A stretch of DNA of 64,000 nt, taken from contig CAZHEF010000008.1 in NCBI GenBank assembly GCA_964531645.1, positions 3,038 to 67,037 of the forward strand, in the 5' to 3' direction. Position numbers and translations under genes: made by a program. This DNA is from JBBIMS01 sp964531645 (GTDB lineage: Bacteria > Acidobacteriota > Aminicenantia > JBFLYD01 > JBBIMS01). This document shows positions 45,850 to 54,980 of this stretch, one piece after another; the stretch's first letter is position 1; each line of letters begins with the position of its first letter. A model generated the notes under the pieces. The model was not told the origin of the DNA. It saw only the letters and a list, made by a program, of their open reading frames with translations, and did no database searches.

Positions 45850-47229
45850 ATGAATAAATTCAAAGGCTTTCTAAGAATTATTTTCATCCTTGTTCTCTCC
45901 TCATTTTCTTTTGCCTGAACCATTGAGGTCGGAAAGGATAAGGAAATAAAAGATTTAAAAGGTGCCATCAGAATAGCTGAAGATGGAGATATAATAAAAA
46001 TCTATGAAGGTATTTATTATGGAAACATAGTTATTGAAAAATCATTAGCTCTTGTGGGTATAAATTATCCGGTTATTCAGGGAGAAAAGAATGGAGATGC
46101 AATAACTGTTAGGAAGGGCAGATGTTCTATAAAGGGACTGGTTATAAGAGGTGGAGGAAGCGAGTTGAGAAAGGAAGATTCTGGACTTAAGTTAATTGGA
46201 GATGAAAACAGGATTGAAAACAACATCTTTGAAGATACCCTTTTCGGAATTTATCTTTACAGATCCAAAGGGAATAAAATTCTAAATAATAAATTTTACG
46301 GAAGGAGTTACATACCTTCTCCTGACCGTGGTAACGGTATTCACCTTTATGATACCAGTGAAAATATTCTGGAAAATAATTTTATCACTGATTACGGGGA
46401 TGGGATCTACTTTGACCATGCTGATGGGAACACTATAAGAGGGAATTATCTGACGGGGCTCAAATACGGTATACATTTCATGTTTTCCAAAGATAATAGA
46501 TTTGAAGAGAATATCTCCATAAAAAATATTGCAGGAGCGGTTCTGATGTATGGGAAAGGGAATATTTTCAGAAAGAATGTTCTTGCAGATTGTAAAGGTT
46601 TCAGGGGTTTTGGACTTTTATATGTAGAATTCAGTGATAGTGTGGGGAAGGATAACTGGATAATCGGAAATTCAATAGGTGTTTATGTGGATAATTCCTG
46701 GAGAAATGTCCTTCGTAACAATACAATAGCAAACAATGTAATAGGAATATTTTTTAAATCCTCATCCGAAGAAAATGAGATTTTCGAGAATAATATTATC
46801 AGGAATATAGTTCAAGTGCAGACAGAAAGAGCAGAGTCAAATAATAAATGGTTTAAGGAGGGAAAAGGAAATTACTGGAGTGATTATATGGGATATGACC
46901 TCAACAATGATGGAATTGGAGATGTCCCTCATAGATTAACCAGCTACTTTGCATTCCTGATGGAGAATTATCCCACTCTTTCTCTTTATTTCTATAGTCC
47001 TTCTGTTAACGCGCTGGAAGTGTCCTTAAAAGCATTCCCTTTAAGAGACATTCCAACTCTAATAGACCCGTATCCATTAATGGATATGGCTGAACGGGAT
47101 AAAAATATCATGGAAAAAATTTCTATCAGTTCAAGAAAAAAAGCTGTTCTTCCTTCCTTTTTTATATCTTTATCCCTTGCATTTATAGGATTTTTTTTGA
47201 CATTTTACTGGAGCAGGAAGGAAAGATGA
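45850..47229 (+). pseudogene. nosD: NosD copper-assembly protein with an in-frame TGA
   Basis: About 460 codons from the ATG at 45850. The signal peptide ends ...SSFSFA and codon 23 is TGA (45916-45918), right at the expected cleavage site. The frame then continues without break: TIEVGK..., IKIYEGIYYGNI, and a right-handed beta-helix of CASH-type repeats (for example GNKILNNKFYG, GNTIRGNYLTGLKYGI), then a C-terminal membrane helix. In nos systems NosD, with NosF and NosY, delivers sulfur for the CuZ cluster. Translation from a later internal start would lack the signal. It overlaps nosF by four bases. Confidence 0.87.
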
Positions 47230-48137
47230 TAGTTATAGAAGGCTTGACAAAATATTATGGCAAAGTGAAGGGTGTCGAAGAAATTAATTTAGAGATAACG
47301 GAAGGGGAAATTATGGCTTTTTTAGGTCCTAATGGAGCGGGGAAAACTACAACTATAAAATCTATTCTGGGATTGATAAAACCAACAAGAGGAAAAGTAT
47401 TCGTAAGAGGTATGGAAGTTCGAGGAAATGATAAAAATGTTAAAAAACTAATCGGTTATCTTCCTCAAAGAATCTCATTCCCAGAAAATATGACGGGATA
47501 TGAGATAATGAGTTTTTTTTCAAAATTTAGAGATGTTAGAAGGGAAAGGATAGAGGAAATACTCTCCCATGTAGGGCTTCTTGAGGATTCAAGGAGGAAA
47601 GTTACAGAGTATTCCGGTGGAATGATTCAAAGGTTGGGTATTGCAATAACCCTTCTTGCAGATCCTCCAATTCTTATTCTCGATGAGCCAACAATAAGTC
47701 TTGACCCCGAGGGAGCACATCAAGTAAAAAGGCTTATTTTTGAATTAAATAAAAAAGGAAAGACAATAATTCTTTCAACTCATATCCTCAGTGATGTTGA
47801 GGAACTGGCGACGAGGATAGCAATTTTTCATAAAGGACATCTTATTGCAGTGGATTCTATACTTAAGCTTGCACAGCGAATAGGCTTAAAATCCCGTATA
47901 ACTGTTCGCTTTAATAATCTATCTCCAGAAAAGAAAATTCTTCTTGAAAAGTTACCTCTTAAAATAGTTAATCTGTGGAATTGCACAGCAACAATGGAGG
48001 CAAGTGTAAATGAAAAATGGAAAATATTGAAACTCCTTGATTCCAATGGTTTTGAAATTTCAGATTTTACGATAGATATTCCCTCCCTTGAGGAGGTTTT
48101 AAGATTACTTTTAATAGGAGGTGCTTATGAGATTTAG
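47226..48137 (+). CDS. nosF: NosF, ABC transporter ATP-binding protein
   Basis: A 303-residue ABC ATPase: Walker A GPNGAGKTTT near residue 36, Q-loop LPQR, signature YSGGMIQR near residue 134, Walker B LILDEPT near residue 155, and the switch His in LSTHI. A C-terminal ~90-residue domain is typical of NosF. It powers the NosFDY complex for maturation of nitrous oxide reductase. It overlaps nosD upstream by four bases and nosL downstream by eleven. Intact, unlike nosD and nosZ. Confidence 0.92.
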   Translation: MIVIEGLTKYYGKVKGVEEINLEITEGEIMAFLGPNGAGKTTTIKSILGLIKPTRGKVFVRGMEVRGNDKNVKKLIGYLPQRISFPENMTGYEIMSFFSKFRDVRRERIEEILSHVGLLEDSRRKVTEYSGGMIQRLGIAITLLADPPILILDEPTISLDPEGAHQVKRLIFELNKKGKTIILSTHILSDVEELATRIAIFHKGHLIAVDSILKLAQRIGLKSRITVRFNNLSPEKKILLEKLPLKIVNLWNCTATMEASVNEKWKILKLLDSNGFEISDFTIDIPSLEEVLRLLLIGGAYEI

Positions 48138-48582
48138 ATTTTTAAGCATTTTATTAATTCTTCTTTTAATTCCTGTTGGTTGTAAGAAAGAAGTTAAGCC
48201 AGTGGATGTGGATCCTGCGGTTGATATCTGCTCTGCATGCAAAATGAACATCACTAAATTGAATTTTGCCTCTGAAATAATAATGAATGATGGAAGGGTT
48301 TTTAAATTCGATGATATTAACTGCATGAACACTTATGTAAACAGGAATAAAATTAAGAGGTCTGAAGTTAAGGCTATATTTGTAAGAGACTACGAAACAA
48401 ATGAGTGGATAAATGTGGATAAGGATAAGGTTTACTTCCTTCGTTCAAGAAGTAAAAGAATATTCACTCCTATGGACAGCGGGATAATTATTTTCAATGA
48501 TAGAGATAGAGCAGAAAAATTTGCGAAGGAAAATGATTATGAATTTTTATCTTTTGAAGACATTGTAAAATTTCCTCAATGA
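48127..48582 (+). CDS. nosL: NosL copper chaperone lipoprotein
   Basis: A 151-residue lipoprotein; I choose the ATG at 48127 over a GTG at 48121. The signal ends at the lipobox PVGC. The NosL copper motif CSACKMNI is at about residues 35-42, followed by the FDDINCM and FTPMDSG segments. NosL binds Cu(I) and delivers it to apo-NosZ in the periplasm. It is overlapped by nosF and overlaps nosY by four bases. Intact. Confidence 0.9.
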   Translation: MRFRFLSILLILLLIPVGCKKEVKPVDVDPAVDICSACKMNITKLNFASEIIMNDGRVFKFDDINCMNTYVNRNKIKRSEVKAIFVRDYETNEWINVDKDKVYFLRSRSKRIFTPMDSGIIIFNDRDRAEKFAKENDYEFLSFEDIVKFPQ

Positions 48583-49400
48583 AGAACCTGTTAATTGTTG
48601 CAAGATACGAATTTGCCAATTTTCTCAGGAGTAAGTATATTCAGTCCCTCTCTATAATTTTTCTTCTGATTGCAATTTTCATATCCTATTTTGGTTCTGT
48701 CGGAGCAGGATACAAAGAATTTCTTGGAATGTTAAGAACATCAGGAAGCCTTTTTAATCTTGTCTTAATTACTTTCCCTTTAATCTCTTTAATTATGGGA
48801 AGCATAAGTTTTACCCCAGATAGAGCTTATATGGAGCTTCTTCTTTCTCAACCTATGAGTAGATTTGAAGTTTTTGGAGGTAAATATATTGGTGTATCCA
48901 TTTCCATTCTAATTTCAACCTTTGCAGGGTTCGGAATAGCAGGAATTATAATCTCTTACTATGCAGGAATAGAAGGTTTGAAAGGGTATTTGGTTATTTT
49001 AGTAATTTCTATTTTCCTTTCTCTGGTATTTGTATCCTTTTCTACCATTATTTCAATTGTTTTTCGCCAGCGTTCCAAAGCTATTGGCGTTGCGTTCATT
49101 CTATGGGTTTTCTTTGTAATTATTTACGACCTTTTAGCTATAGGAGTTTCGGTAGTTATTGGTGGAAATCAGGTTAGCTTTCTCACAATTTTCTTTTTAT
49201 TTCTTAACCCGGTGGATATTGCAAGAATTTTGGGATTTCAAATGATTGGAGCAGAATCTTTCTTTGGTCCATCAGGCTCTTACCTTCTGAGTAAATTGGG
49301 CGGAAATTATGCCTCTATTTTGTTGGGAGCGGCTTTGACTGTATGGTTTATAATTCCCCTCTTTATTTCACTCAAAATATTCCAGAATCAAGATATTTGA
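48579..49400 (+). CDS. nosY: NosY, ABC transporter permease
   Basis: A 273-residue polytopic protein with about six membrane helices. It contains FTPDRAYMELLLSQPMSRFEVFGGKYIG, the coupling/elbow region of ABC-2-type permeases, and IIDL-like and SKAIGVAFILW stretches found in NosY. It forms the transport channel with NosF and NosD for sulfur export. It ends six bases from the convergent alr gene and is the last nos gene. Intact. Confidence 0.92.
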   Translation: MKNLLIVARYEFANFLRSKYIQSLSIIFLLIAIFISYFGSVGAGYKEFLGMLRTSGSLFNLVLITFPLISLIMGSISFTPDRAYMELLLSQPMSRFEVFGGKYIGVSISILISTFAGFGIAGIIISYYAGIEGLKGYLVILVISIFLSLVFVSFSTIISIVFRQRSKAIGVAFILWVFFVIIYDLLAIGVSVVIGGNQVSFLTIFFLFLNPVDIARILGFQMIGAESFFGPSGSYLLSKLGGNYASILLGAALTVWFIIPLFISLKIFQNQDI

Positions 49401-49405
49401 ATCCT

Positions 49406-50581
49406 CTAAACAATTACCCTTGGTATAAGGGGGTTTATTCTTGTTACAATTTCGTAATTTATTGTTCCACAGATGGAAGCGAGGTATTCTGCAGTTATCC
49501 TCTCCTTCCCCTGAGAGCCAATTAATACAACTTCATCTTCAAGCCTCACATCTTCAATATCTGTAACATCCACCATAATCATATTCATGGCAACCCTCCC
49601 CCTTACAGGAGCTCTATGTCCTTTAATTAAGACATAAGAAATATTGGAAAGCCTTCTATCATAACCTTCGTTATATCCAACAGGTAAAACAGCTATTCTA
49701 CTATCTCTTCCTGTTTTGTAGGAGCATCCATAACCTATGAAAGAACCTTTTTTTACATCTTTTATCTGAGCAATCCTTGTCTTCCATGTTAGAACTGGTT
49801 TTAACTCAACTGGTGGCTTTCCATTTATCATTGAAGAGAGAAAAGTTTCCCTTGAAGGCCAGAGACCGTAAAGTCCTATCCCAACTCTAACCATATCAAA
49901 GTATGTTTCAGGAAATAAAATTGTTGCTGCGGTGCAGGCTGTGTGCTTTATTGGTATTTCAAGGCCGTTGGTTTCAAGCATTTCAGCAGTCTTTTTAAAG
50001 ATTCCAAGCTGGTGTTCTGCATAGGAATGATCTGTTGTGTCCTCAATATTTGCAAAATGGGTTGAAATCCCTTCCAATTTTAACAATGGGAATTTTTTTA
50101 TCTCATTAATAAACTCAAGAATTCTCTCAGGATATATTCCCTGTCTGTGGGTTCCTGTTTCAAGCTTTATGTGTAAAAATACCTCCTTTTTTGCTCTATC
50201 TGAGATCTCTCCTAAAACCCTTAAAGTTTCAAGATTGTAAACAACAATTCTAAATCCATTTTCTACAACCTCTTTCAATTGATTCAAAGGAACATAGCCA
50301 AGAACCATAACGGGAGCTTTAATTCCATTTTTCCTTAGAAATATCCCTTCTTCCACGAAATTTACTCCAAGCCAATCAACTCCGTAAGATAATATCAGAT
50401 GGGATATTTCAAGGATTCCATGGCCATAAGCATTTGATTTTACTACACCGCAAAGGATTTTCTTCTTTCCTACTAATTTTCTGAACTGTTTGACATTATG
50501 TCTCAATGCCTCTGAGTCAATTTCAACCCAGCTTAAAGAAGAAGAGATTGAGGGGAAAAGCAAAGGTTCCATCTTTTCCAT
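49406..50581 (-). CDS. alr: Alanine racemase
   Basis: A 391-residue PLP enzyme making D-alanine for peptidoglycan. The Schiff-base lysine is in CGVVKSNAYGHG near residue 48, the second base Tyr in IGYGCSYKTG near residue 277, and further pattern in LPVGYNEGYDRRL and RVAMNMIMVDV. The barrel and C-terminal beta domain are full length. It converges with nosY and has no operon partner. Intact. Confidence 0.95.
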   Translation of the reverse strand: MEKMEPLLFPSISSSLSWVEIDSEALRHNVKQFRKLVGKKKILCGVVKSNAYGHGILEISHLILSYGVDWLGVNFVEEGIFLRKNGIKAPVMVLGYVPLNQLKEVVENGFRIVVYNLETLRVLGEISDRAKKEVFLHIKLETGTHRQGIYPERILEFINEIKKFPLLKLEGISTHFANIEDTTDHSYAEHQLGIFKKTAEMLETNGLEIPIKHTACTAATILFPETYFDMVRVGIGLYGLWPSRETFLSSMINGKPPVELKPVLTWKTRIAQIKDVKKGSFIGYGCSYKTGRDSRIAVLPVGYNEGYDRRLSNISYVLIKGHRAPVRGRVAMNMIMVDVTDIEDVRLEDEVVLIGSQGKERITAEYLASICGTINYEIVTRINPLIPRVIV

Positions 50582-50639
50582 AAGAGAAATATTAAATCAT
50601 TGAAATTAATTTTTCAAACATATACTTTTTGCGAGAAAT

Positions 50640-50870
50640 GCAAGAATGGGCAAGACTTGCAAAACGAGAATGAAAAGAAAGAAAGTATTATTCCAATAAC
50701 CCAATTCCAATAACCAAAGCTTCATGCTACAGGCTACAAGCTAAAGGCATCGAGCTAACAGCTATCAGCAAGAACTCTTTAACCTGTCTCGCTTTCCTTG
50801 CTCTTCTCGCTTTTCTCGCCCCATTCTGCCAAACAGCCAAATGGCTAAATGGTAAAATGGCCACAGTGGA
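50640..50870. repeat. Dispersed intergenic repeat, copy 3, in a 461-base gap
   Basis: The gap 50582-51042 has no gene. It contains GCTACAGGCTACAAG (50726-50740, identical at 59954-59968), AGCTAACAGCT (50753-50763, identical at 15077), and a TCTCGC-rich run after AACCTGTCT at ~50780-50820. The TCTCGC-rich run recurs at 60040-60085. A second tandem of GCCAAATGGCTAAATGG words lies at ~50828-50865. Confidence 0.5.
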
Positions 50871-50949
50871 ACTGATCCTAAAAGAGCTAATTTTGTAACC
50901 TTTTCTATATTCTCCTATAAAGTCTGAAAACTCCAGTGTTTTGGATTTT

Positions 50950-50977
50950 TTGTAATAGGAATTAATTCGTTTATAAT
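50950..50977 (+). promoter_or_regulatory. Promoter of the 51043 glycoside-hydrolase-like gene
   Basis: TTGTAA (50950-50955) and TATAAT (50972-50977) are 16 bases apart. The start site would lie near 50984, with an AGGAGGAAAG ribosome site before the ATG at 51043. Confidence 0.45.
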
Positions 50978-51042
50978 TAAAGTGTGATGATGATCATTTA
51001 TATCAGAGGAATTAAAGAGATAAAATTTTTCCAGGAGGAAAG

Positions 51043-52479
51043 ATGAAGAAATTAATGGTTCTATTAATTCCTGTAGTTTTATCTCCCTTTTTAATGCTAA
51101 ATCATGACCAGGTTTATTTCGGTGTCTCAAGATATGATATTTTAATCAACAAAAATTACACAAAGGAGAAAATAGATAATTTTTTAAGAGAGAATGCTTA
51201 CAGGGGTGCAAACTGGACAAGGGTTTACAGTTATTTTTACGGACCATTTGATTATGGAGGTTCTCCCTTCGGTGGATTTCCAAACACATATGTTCCGTGG
51301 AAAGTAGTGGAGACAAAAAGTGACAATAGAAAGATTTTCGATCTTACCCAGTTCTCTTCAGAGTATGAGGAGAGATTGAAATGGTTTATGGATGCAGCAA
51401 AATATTACGAAATAACGGTTGATTTATGCATAATTGACACAGTTGCTTTTAGATTTGACCACACATGGTATTATCATCCTTTCAATCCCAACAACAATAT
51501 TCAGAGATTTAATGGAAGTTACGCTGGTCTTCCATGGAATGTTGACAGAAAATATTTTGAAATATATATAAAATGGCTTGCTGAGAAACTCAGGTCCTAT
51601 AACAATTTAGTTGTGGAAATGATAAATGAGGGTTATCCCGACAATACTGGAAATATGGATGTGTACAGGAGTTTTCTTGCATGGGAATATGACCTTGTGA
51701 GAGCGGAGTTTCCAGGAAAAACAATCGTTCTTTCCACAGAGGCTCCAGGTCTTTTTCACATATACTGTCATATCTTTGATGCTCATTTTATCTGGGGCAG
51801 GTCAGCTCTATATCACGAAGAAGGCGGAATGACTGTTCTGAGATACCTTGAAGGGATTCCAAGACCCAAAATTTTAAGCTCTGATGGAGATGGAGACCCT
51901 ACAAAGATATGGGAGGTAATAACTAAAAAAAATGAGGGAGAAATAATTGGTCTTTTTCAGGAAGCATTCTCAAGGAGATGGGGAGTTGATATAACAACCC
52001 TTGATCATACGCAATCCTACTGGGTTGTTGATGCAGGAGCAGGGGTTTACAAGTCAATCTTTGGTTCTTATCCAAAAAACTGGCATGTTAAAAAAACTCC
52101 CCTGATATCCCCAAATTTCACTGATCCAAAATTTAACTATATATCAGTTAATAAGTTTACTGCAGTAGGTGGTCAGACAATCACATTTACAATAAACTAC
52201 AAAAATACTGGTGCCCCTGCCACCGGAGTAGTTATAAAGGATTTTGTAAGTTCATTTTTTGAAAATATTAAGCCGAGCAGTGGCGGAAATGTTTCTGGGA
52301 ATACAATAATTTGGAACATAGGAGATGTGGACTCTGGACAGGGTGGTTCGGTTAGTTTTACAGCAAGGGTAAAAATTGGAACTCCTATTGGCACAAGAAT
52401 TCAAAACTATGCAGAGATTGACTCCAATGAGACCGAGCCTTATCAGACAAATAAAATAACCATCTCTGTTATATTTTGA
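51043..52479 (+). CDS. Secreted GH-A-clan-like glycoside hydrolase with DUF11-type domain
   Basis: A 478-residue exported protein. Signal peptide (~1-20). Residues ~25-340 have TIM-barrel glycosidase traits (AYRGANWTRVYSYFYG near the start, and the acid/base motif EMINEGYPDN near residue 195). Residues ~365-478 resemble the conserved repeat DUF11 beta domain (FTAVGGQTITFTINYKNTG, VSFTARVKIGTPIGTRIQNYAEIDSN). The sugar specificity is unknown. It is followed 14 bases later by a barrel-type protein, so the two may act together at the cell surface. Intact. Confidence 0.65.
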   Translation: MKKLMVLLIPVVLSPFLMLNHDQVYFGVSRYDILINKNYTKEKIDNFLRENAYRGANWTRVYSYFYGPFDYGGSPFGGFPNTYVPWKVVETKSDNRKIFDLTQFSSEYEERLKWFMDAAKYYEITVDLCIIDTVAFRFDHTWYYHPFNPNNNIQRFNGSYAGLPWNVDRKYFEIYIKWLAEKLRSYNNLVVEMINEGYPDNTGNMDVYRSFLAWEYDLVRAEFPGKTIVLSTEAPGLFHIYCHIFDAHFIWGRSALYHEEGGMTVLRYLEGIPRPKILSSDGDGDPTKIWEVITKKNEGEIIGLFQEAFSRRWGVDITTLDHTQSYWVVDAGAGVYKSIFGSYPKNWHVKKTPLISPNFTDPKFNYISVNKFTAVGGQTITFTINYKNTGAPATGVVIKDFVSSFFENIKPSSGGNVSGNTIIWNIGDVDSGQGGSVSFTARVKIGTPIGTRIQNYAEIDSNETEPYQTNKITISVIF

Positions 52480-52493
52480 TATTTGGAGGATAG

Positions 52494-53414
52494 ATGAAAA
52501 AAGGGATTTTAGTATTAACTTTTATAACAACTCTCTTGACTGCAAAGGCATTGTATTCAGAGAATGGCTTTTTTTCCATTAAACTTTCAGGAGGAATGAG
52601 CAGGCTTTCTGATAGAGGAGATCTTAAAAAATGGTTTCAGGGGGAGAAAGCTTATTTTGACTGGCTGGGAACCCAGCAAAATTATACTACAAAAAGTAAT
52701 TATCCCTTTAAACAGGATGAGCCCGAAGGAAGTTTTGAGATTATTTTCAAACCTTTTAATTACATAGGAGTGGGGCTCGGCCTTGGATACATGAAAAGAA
52801 GCTGGAATTCTTCAGCTGAGATAAATTATAACTATGGAGGAAATCTCGGATCTGAAAAAATTGAGCTTTCATCAAAAGAAGAGCTCAATGTTTTTCCTGT
52901 TACTCTTTCAGTAATATTTTCTGTCCCCTATAAATTTTTGAGAGGAAATGTTTTAGCAGGGGGTGGCTATTATTTTACGAACCTTAAATTTGCTAATGAA
53001 AGCAAATATTTCTGGCAAAATTTTCCTGATAAGGAAAATTACAGGCACCATTACACATCCAATTTAACCACCCGCGCTGGGGGGATAGGTTTCCACGGAG
53101 GCATTGGGCTGGAAATTAAGATTATCTCTCATCTATCCTTTTCTATCGATGCTATTTTTAGAAGTGTAATATTAGGAGATATAAAAGGAGAGCTAAAATG
53201 GAATGAGATTGTCGAGTGGAGTGGCTACAAAAGTGAGAATTTGGGGAGTGAAAAGAATCAAACTTTATGGTTTGGCTCTTTCAAAGTAGATGAGAACAAG
53301 TTTGAAAGAGCTCTTTTCTCTAGTGAAAAACCTTCTTTATTTGAAGGAGCAAGACCATTTAGATTTAATCTTAATGGATTTTACTTAAAAGCAGGCATAA
53401 TTTTTTCATTTTAG
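52494..53414 (+). CDS. Hypothetical outer-membrane beta-barrel protein
   Basis: A 306-residue secreted protein with a signal peptide (residues 1-~22). The mature sequence has many aromatic-ended strands (YIGVGLGLGYMKRSW, VFPVTLSVIFSVPYKFLRGNVLAGGGYYFTNL) and ends FYLKAGIIFSF, with C-terminal Phe as expected for barrel assembly by BAM. No family is recognised. It is probably co-transcribed with the preceding hydrolase. Confidence 0.6.
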   Translation: MKKGILVLTFITTLLTAKALYSENGFFSIKLSGGMSRLSDRGDLKKWFQGEKAYFDWLGTQQNYTTKSNYPFKQDEPEGSFEIIFKPFNYIGVGLGLGYMKRSWNSSAEINYNYGGNLGSEKIELSSKEELNVFPVTLSVIFSVPYKFLRGNVLAGGGYYFTNLKFANESKYFWQNFPDKENYRHHYTSNLTTRAGGIGFHGGIGLEIKIISHLSFSIDAIFRSVILGDIKGELKWNEIVEWSGYKSENLGSEKNQTLWFGSFKVDENKFERALFSSEKPSLFEGARPFRFNLNGFYLKAGIIFSF

Positions 53415-53472
53415 GGAATAGAATTTTTTTAAAATAAATGACCTTTTAGAGATCTCAAGTTTTCACACATAC

Positions 53473-53501
53473 TTGACATCAGATTCCTTATTATGTAATA
53501 A
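53473..53501 (+). promoter_or_regulatory. Strong promoter upstream of the broken GAF/AraC regulator
   Basis: TTGACA (53473-53478) and TAATAA (53496-53501) are separated by 17 bases. It sits ~155 bases before the likely start at 53658. No riboswitch-like structure is evident in between. Confidence 0.5.
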
Positions 53502-53657
53502 ATAAAAAGGATATTTAAGACAAAGGGGAAATGGTGAAGACTTTTAAAAGAATATTTTCATTCTTCAGCCACCGAATTGAGAAGTGCGATTTTTTGCGGA
53601 GTCATAAAAGTTTCACTGGGAAAATCTTGATTCTTAATTTAATCAGGGGAGGGGTGA

Positions 53658-54897
53658 ATGGGGTTGTTCGACTCAAATAAATTAGAAAGCATATTACTTC
53701 TGAACGGAAGACCTCTTGATTTTATATTAAATTTTTTTCTTAAAAAGTAATATCAATGGTCAAGATTGAATTTGGCTCGTTGCTCCTTTTCGATAAGGAA
53801 AGAAATCTTATTTTTATGAATAGGATATGGGAATTTGATGAGAAAAAAATTATGGAGGAAAGCATTGAAAAGGAAAAAGTTGTGGGAAAAGAAATTTAAA
53901 AAATAGATGACATTGTATTTTATACACTTGAAACCATGAAACCACATATATCTGATGAGTATGAAAATGTTCCTTATTATCTTTCCTTTGTTAAGAAAAG
54001 AATAAAATCTGAGATGATTTATCCATTTGAATTAAAAGATGGGAAAGTTGCTATTTTAGTTCTTCCTTCTGCAAAGCATGGTTATTTTACAGAGAAACAT
54101 GTTAAGGAGATAGAAAATGCTGCAACTGAACTATCATCTGTCATGGAAATGATAGAGAAATTAACGAGCAAGAAAGCTGTTGTTCTATATGAAATCGGTG
54201 ATTTTAAGAAGGCGTTTGAAGATATAGTTGGTAAAGAATTTCCTGTGGTATATTTCACGAAGATTAAGGACATAGAGGAATTTTCACGCTCTCATTCGGT
54301 TGAATTTATTTTTTCAGTCTGTTCTTTTAAATGTTCTACCGAATGTAGAGAAATTTCTGGATTTTAAGAACTTTGAAGGTGCCTGTTGGGATAATAAGAC
54401 CAATATTTTCAAAGGGCTCAAACAAACAGATAATTAATTCTTTTCTTTGCATGTTTTATAATGTAAATCCTTTTACAACCGCTCAGGAAAAGATAATAAG
54501 GCTGATAAAGGAATCAAAATATTATGCCAGCTCGAGTAATTGGAATTGCGATACGCCTACTTACTTTAAAATTTCTTCTATTCAGAGAAACATTATAGAG
54601 AATAATCCGAAAAGTCTATATATTGAAGATTTATCTAAATCTGCTTCTCTCTCGCGTCCCTATCTTTCTACTAGTTTTAAAAAGATAACATGACAAACTT
54701 TAAAAGAATTCATCAGTCAGGTCAGGATGTGTAATTCTCTCTATCTACTTTTCATGGATTATCCCATAAGGCGAGTTGCCCATGAAGCAGGATTTAAAGA
54801 ACACGCCTCCTTTACAAAGATTTTCATAAAAATCTTCGGAAAATCTCCGTCCCATTTCAAGAAGGAAATTTCATCTCTTATAAAATCTAACAAATAG
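53658..54897 (+). pseudogene. Decayed GAF-like/AraC-type transcription regulator
   Basis: The ATG at 53658 follows GGGGAGGGGTGA. After ~30 codons the frame shifts near 53745. A GAF-like region then continues in one frame from 53756, with an in-frame TAA (53897-53899). A further shift near 54365 and a TGA near 54693 precede the AraC-type tail (SLYIEDLSKSASLSRPYLSTSFKKIT ... HEAGFKEHASFTKIFIKIFGKSPSHF). The regulator therefore has at least four lesions but is recognisable end to end. It may have controlled the following secreted-protein genes. Confidence 0.75.
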
Positions 54898-54980
54898 ACA
54901 AAAAATTTATTACATTTAAACAAAATTTCTTCTTGACAATAATTTATTTTTTTAAGAAATATTGGGTGGAAGGAGGATAA

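Noticed and set aside
40572..47229. Stop-codon reassignment (TGA as Gly, or selenocysteine/pyrrolysine) to explain in-frame stops
   Set aside because: All three stop codons (TAA, TAG, TGA) occur inside genes, but the same codons also end many genes here. TGA falls at a Gly position in nosZ and at a signal-cleavage site in nosD. No SECIS-like or PylS-type gene is seen. Loss of function is simpler.
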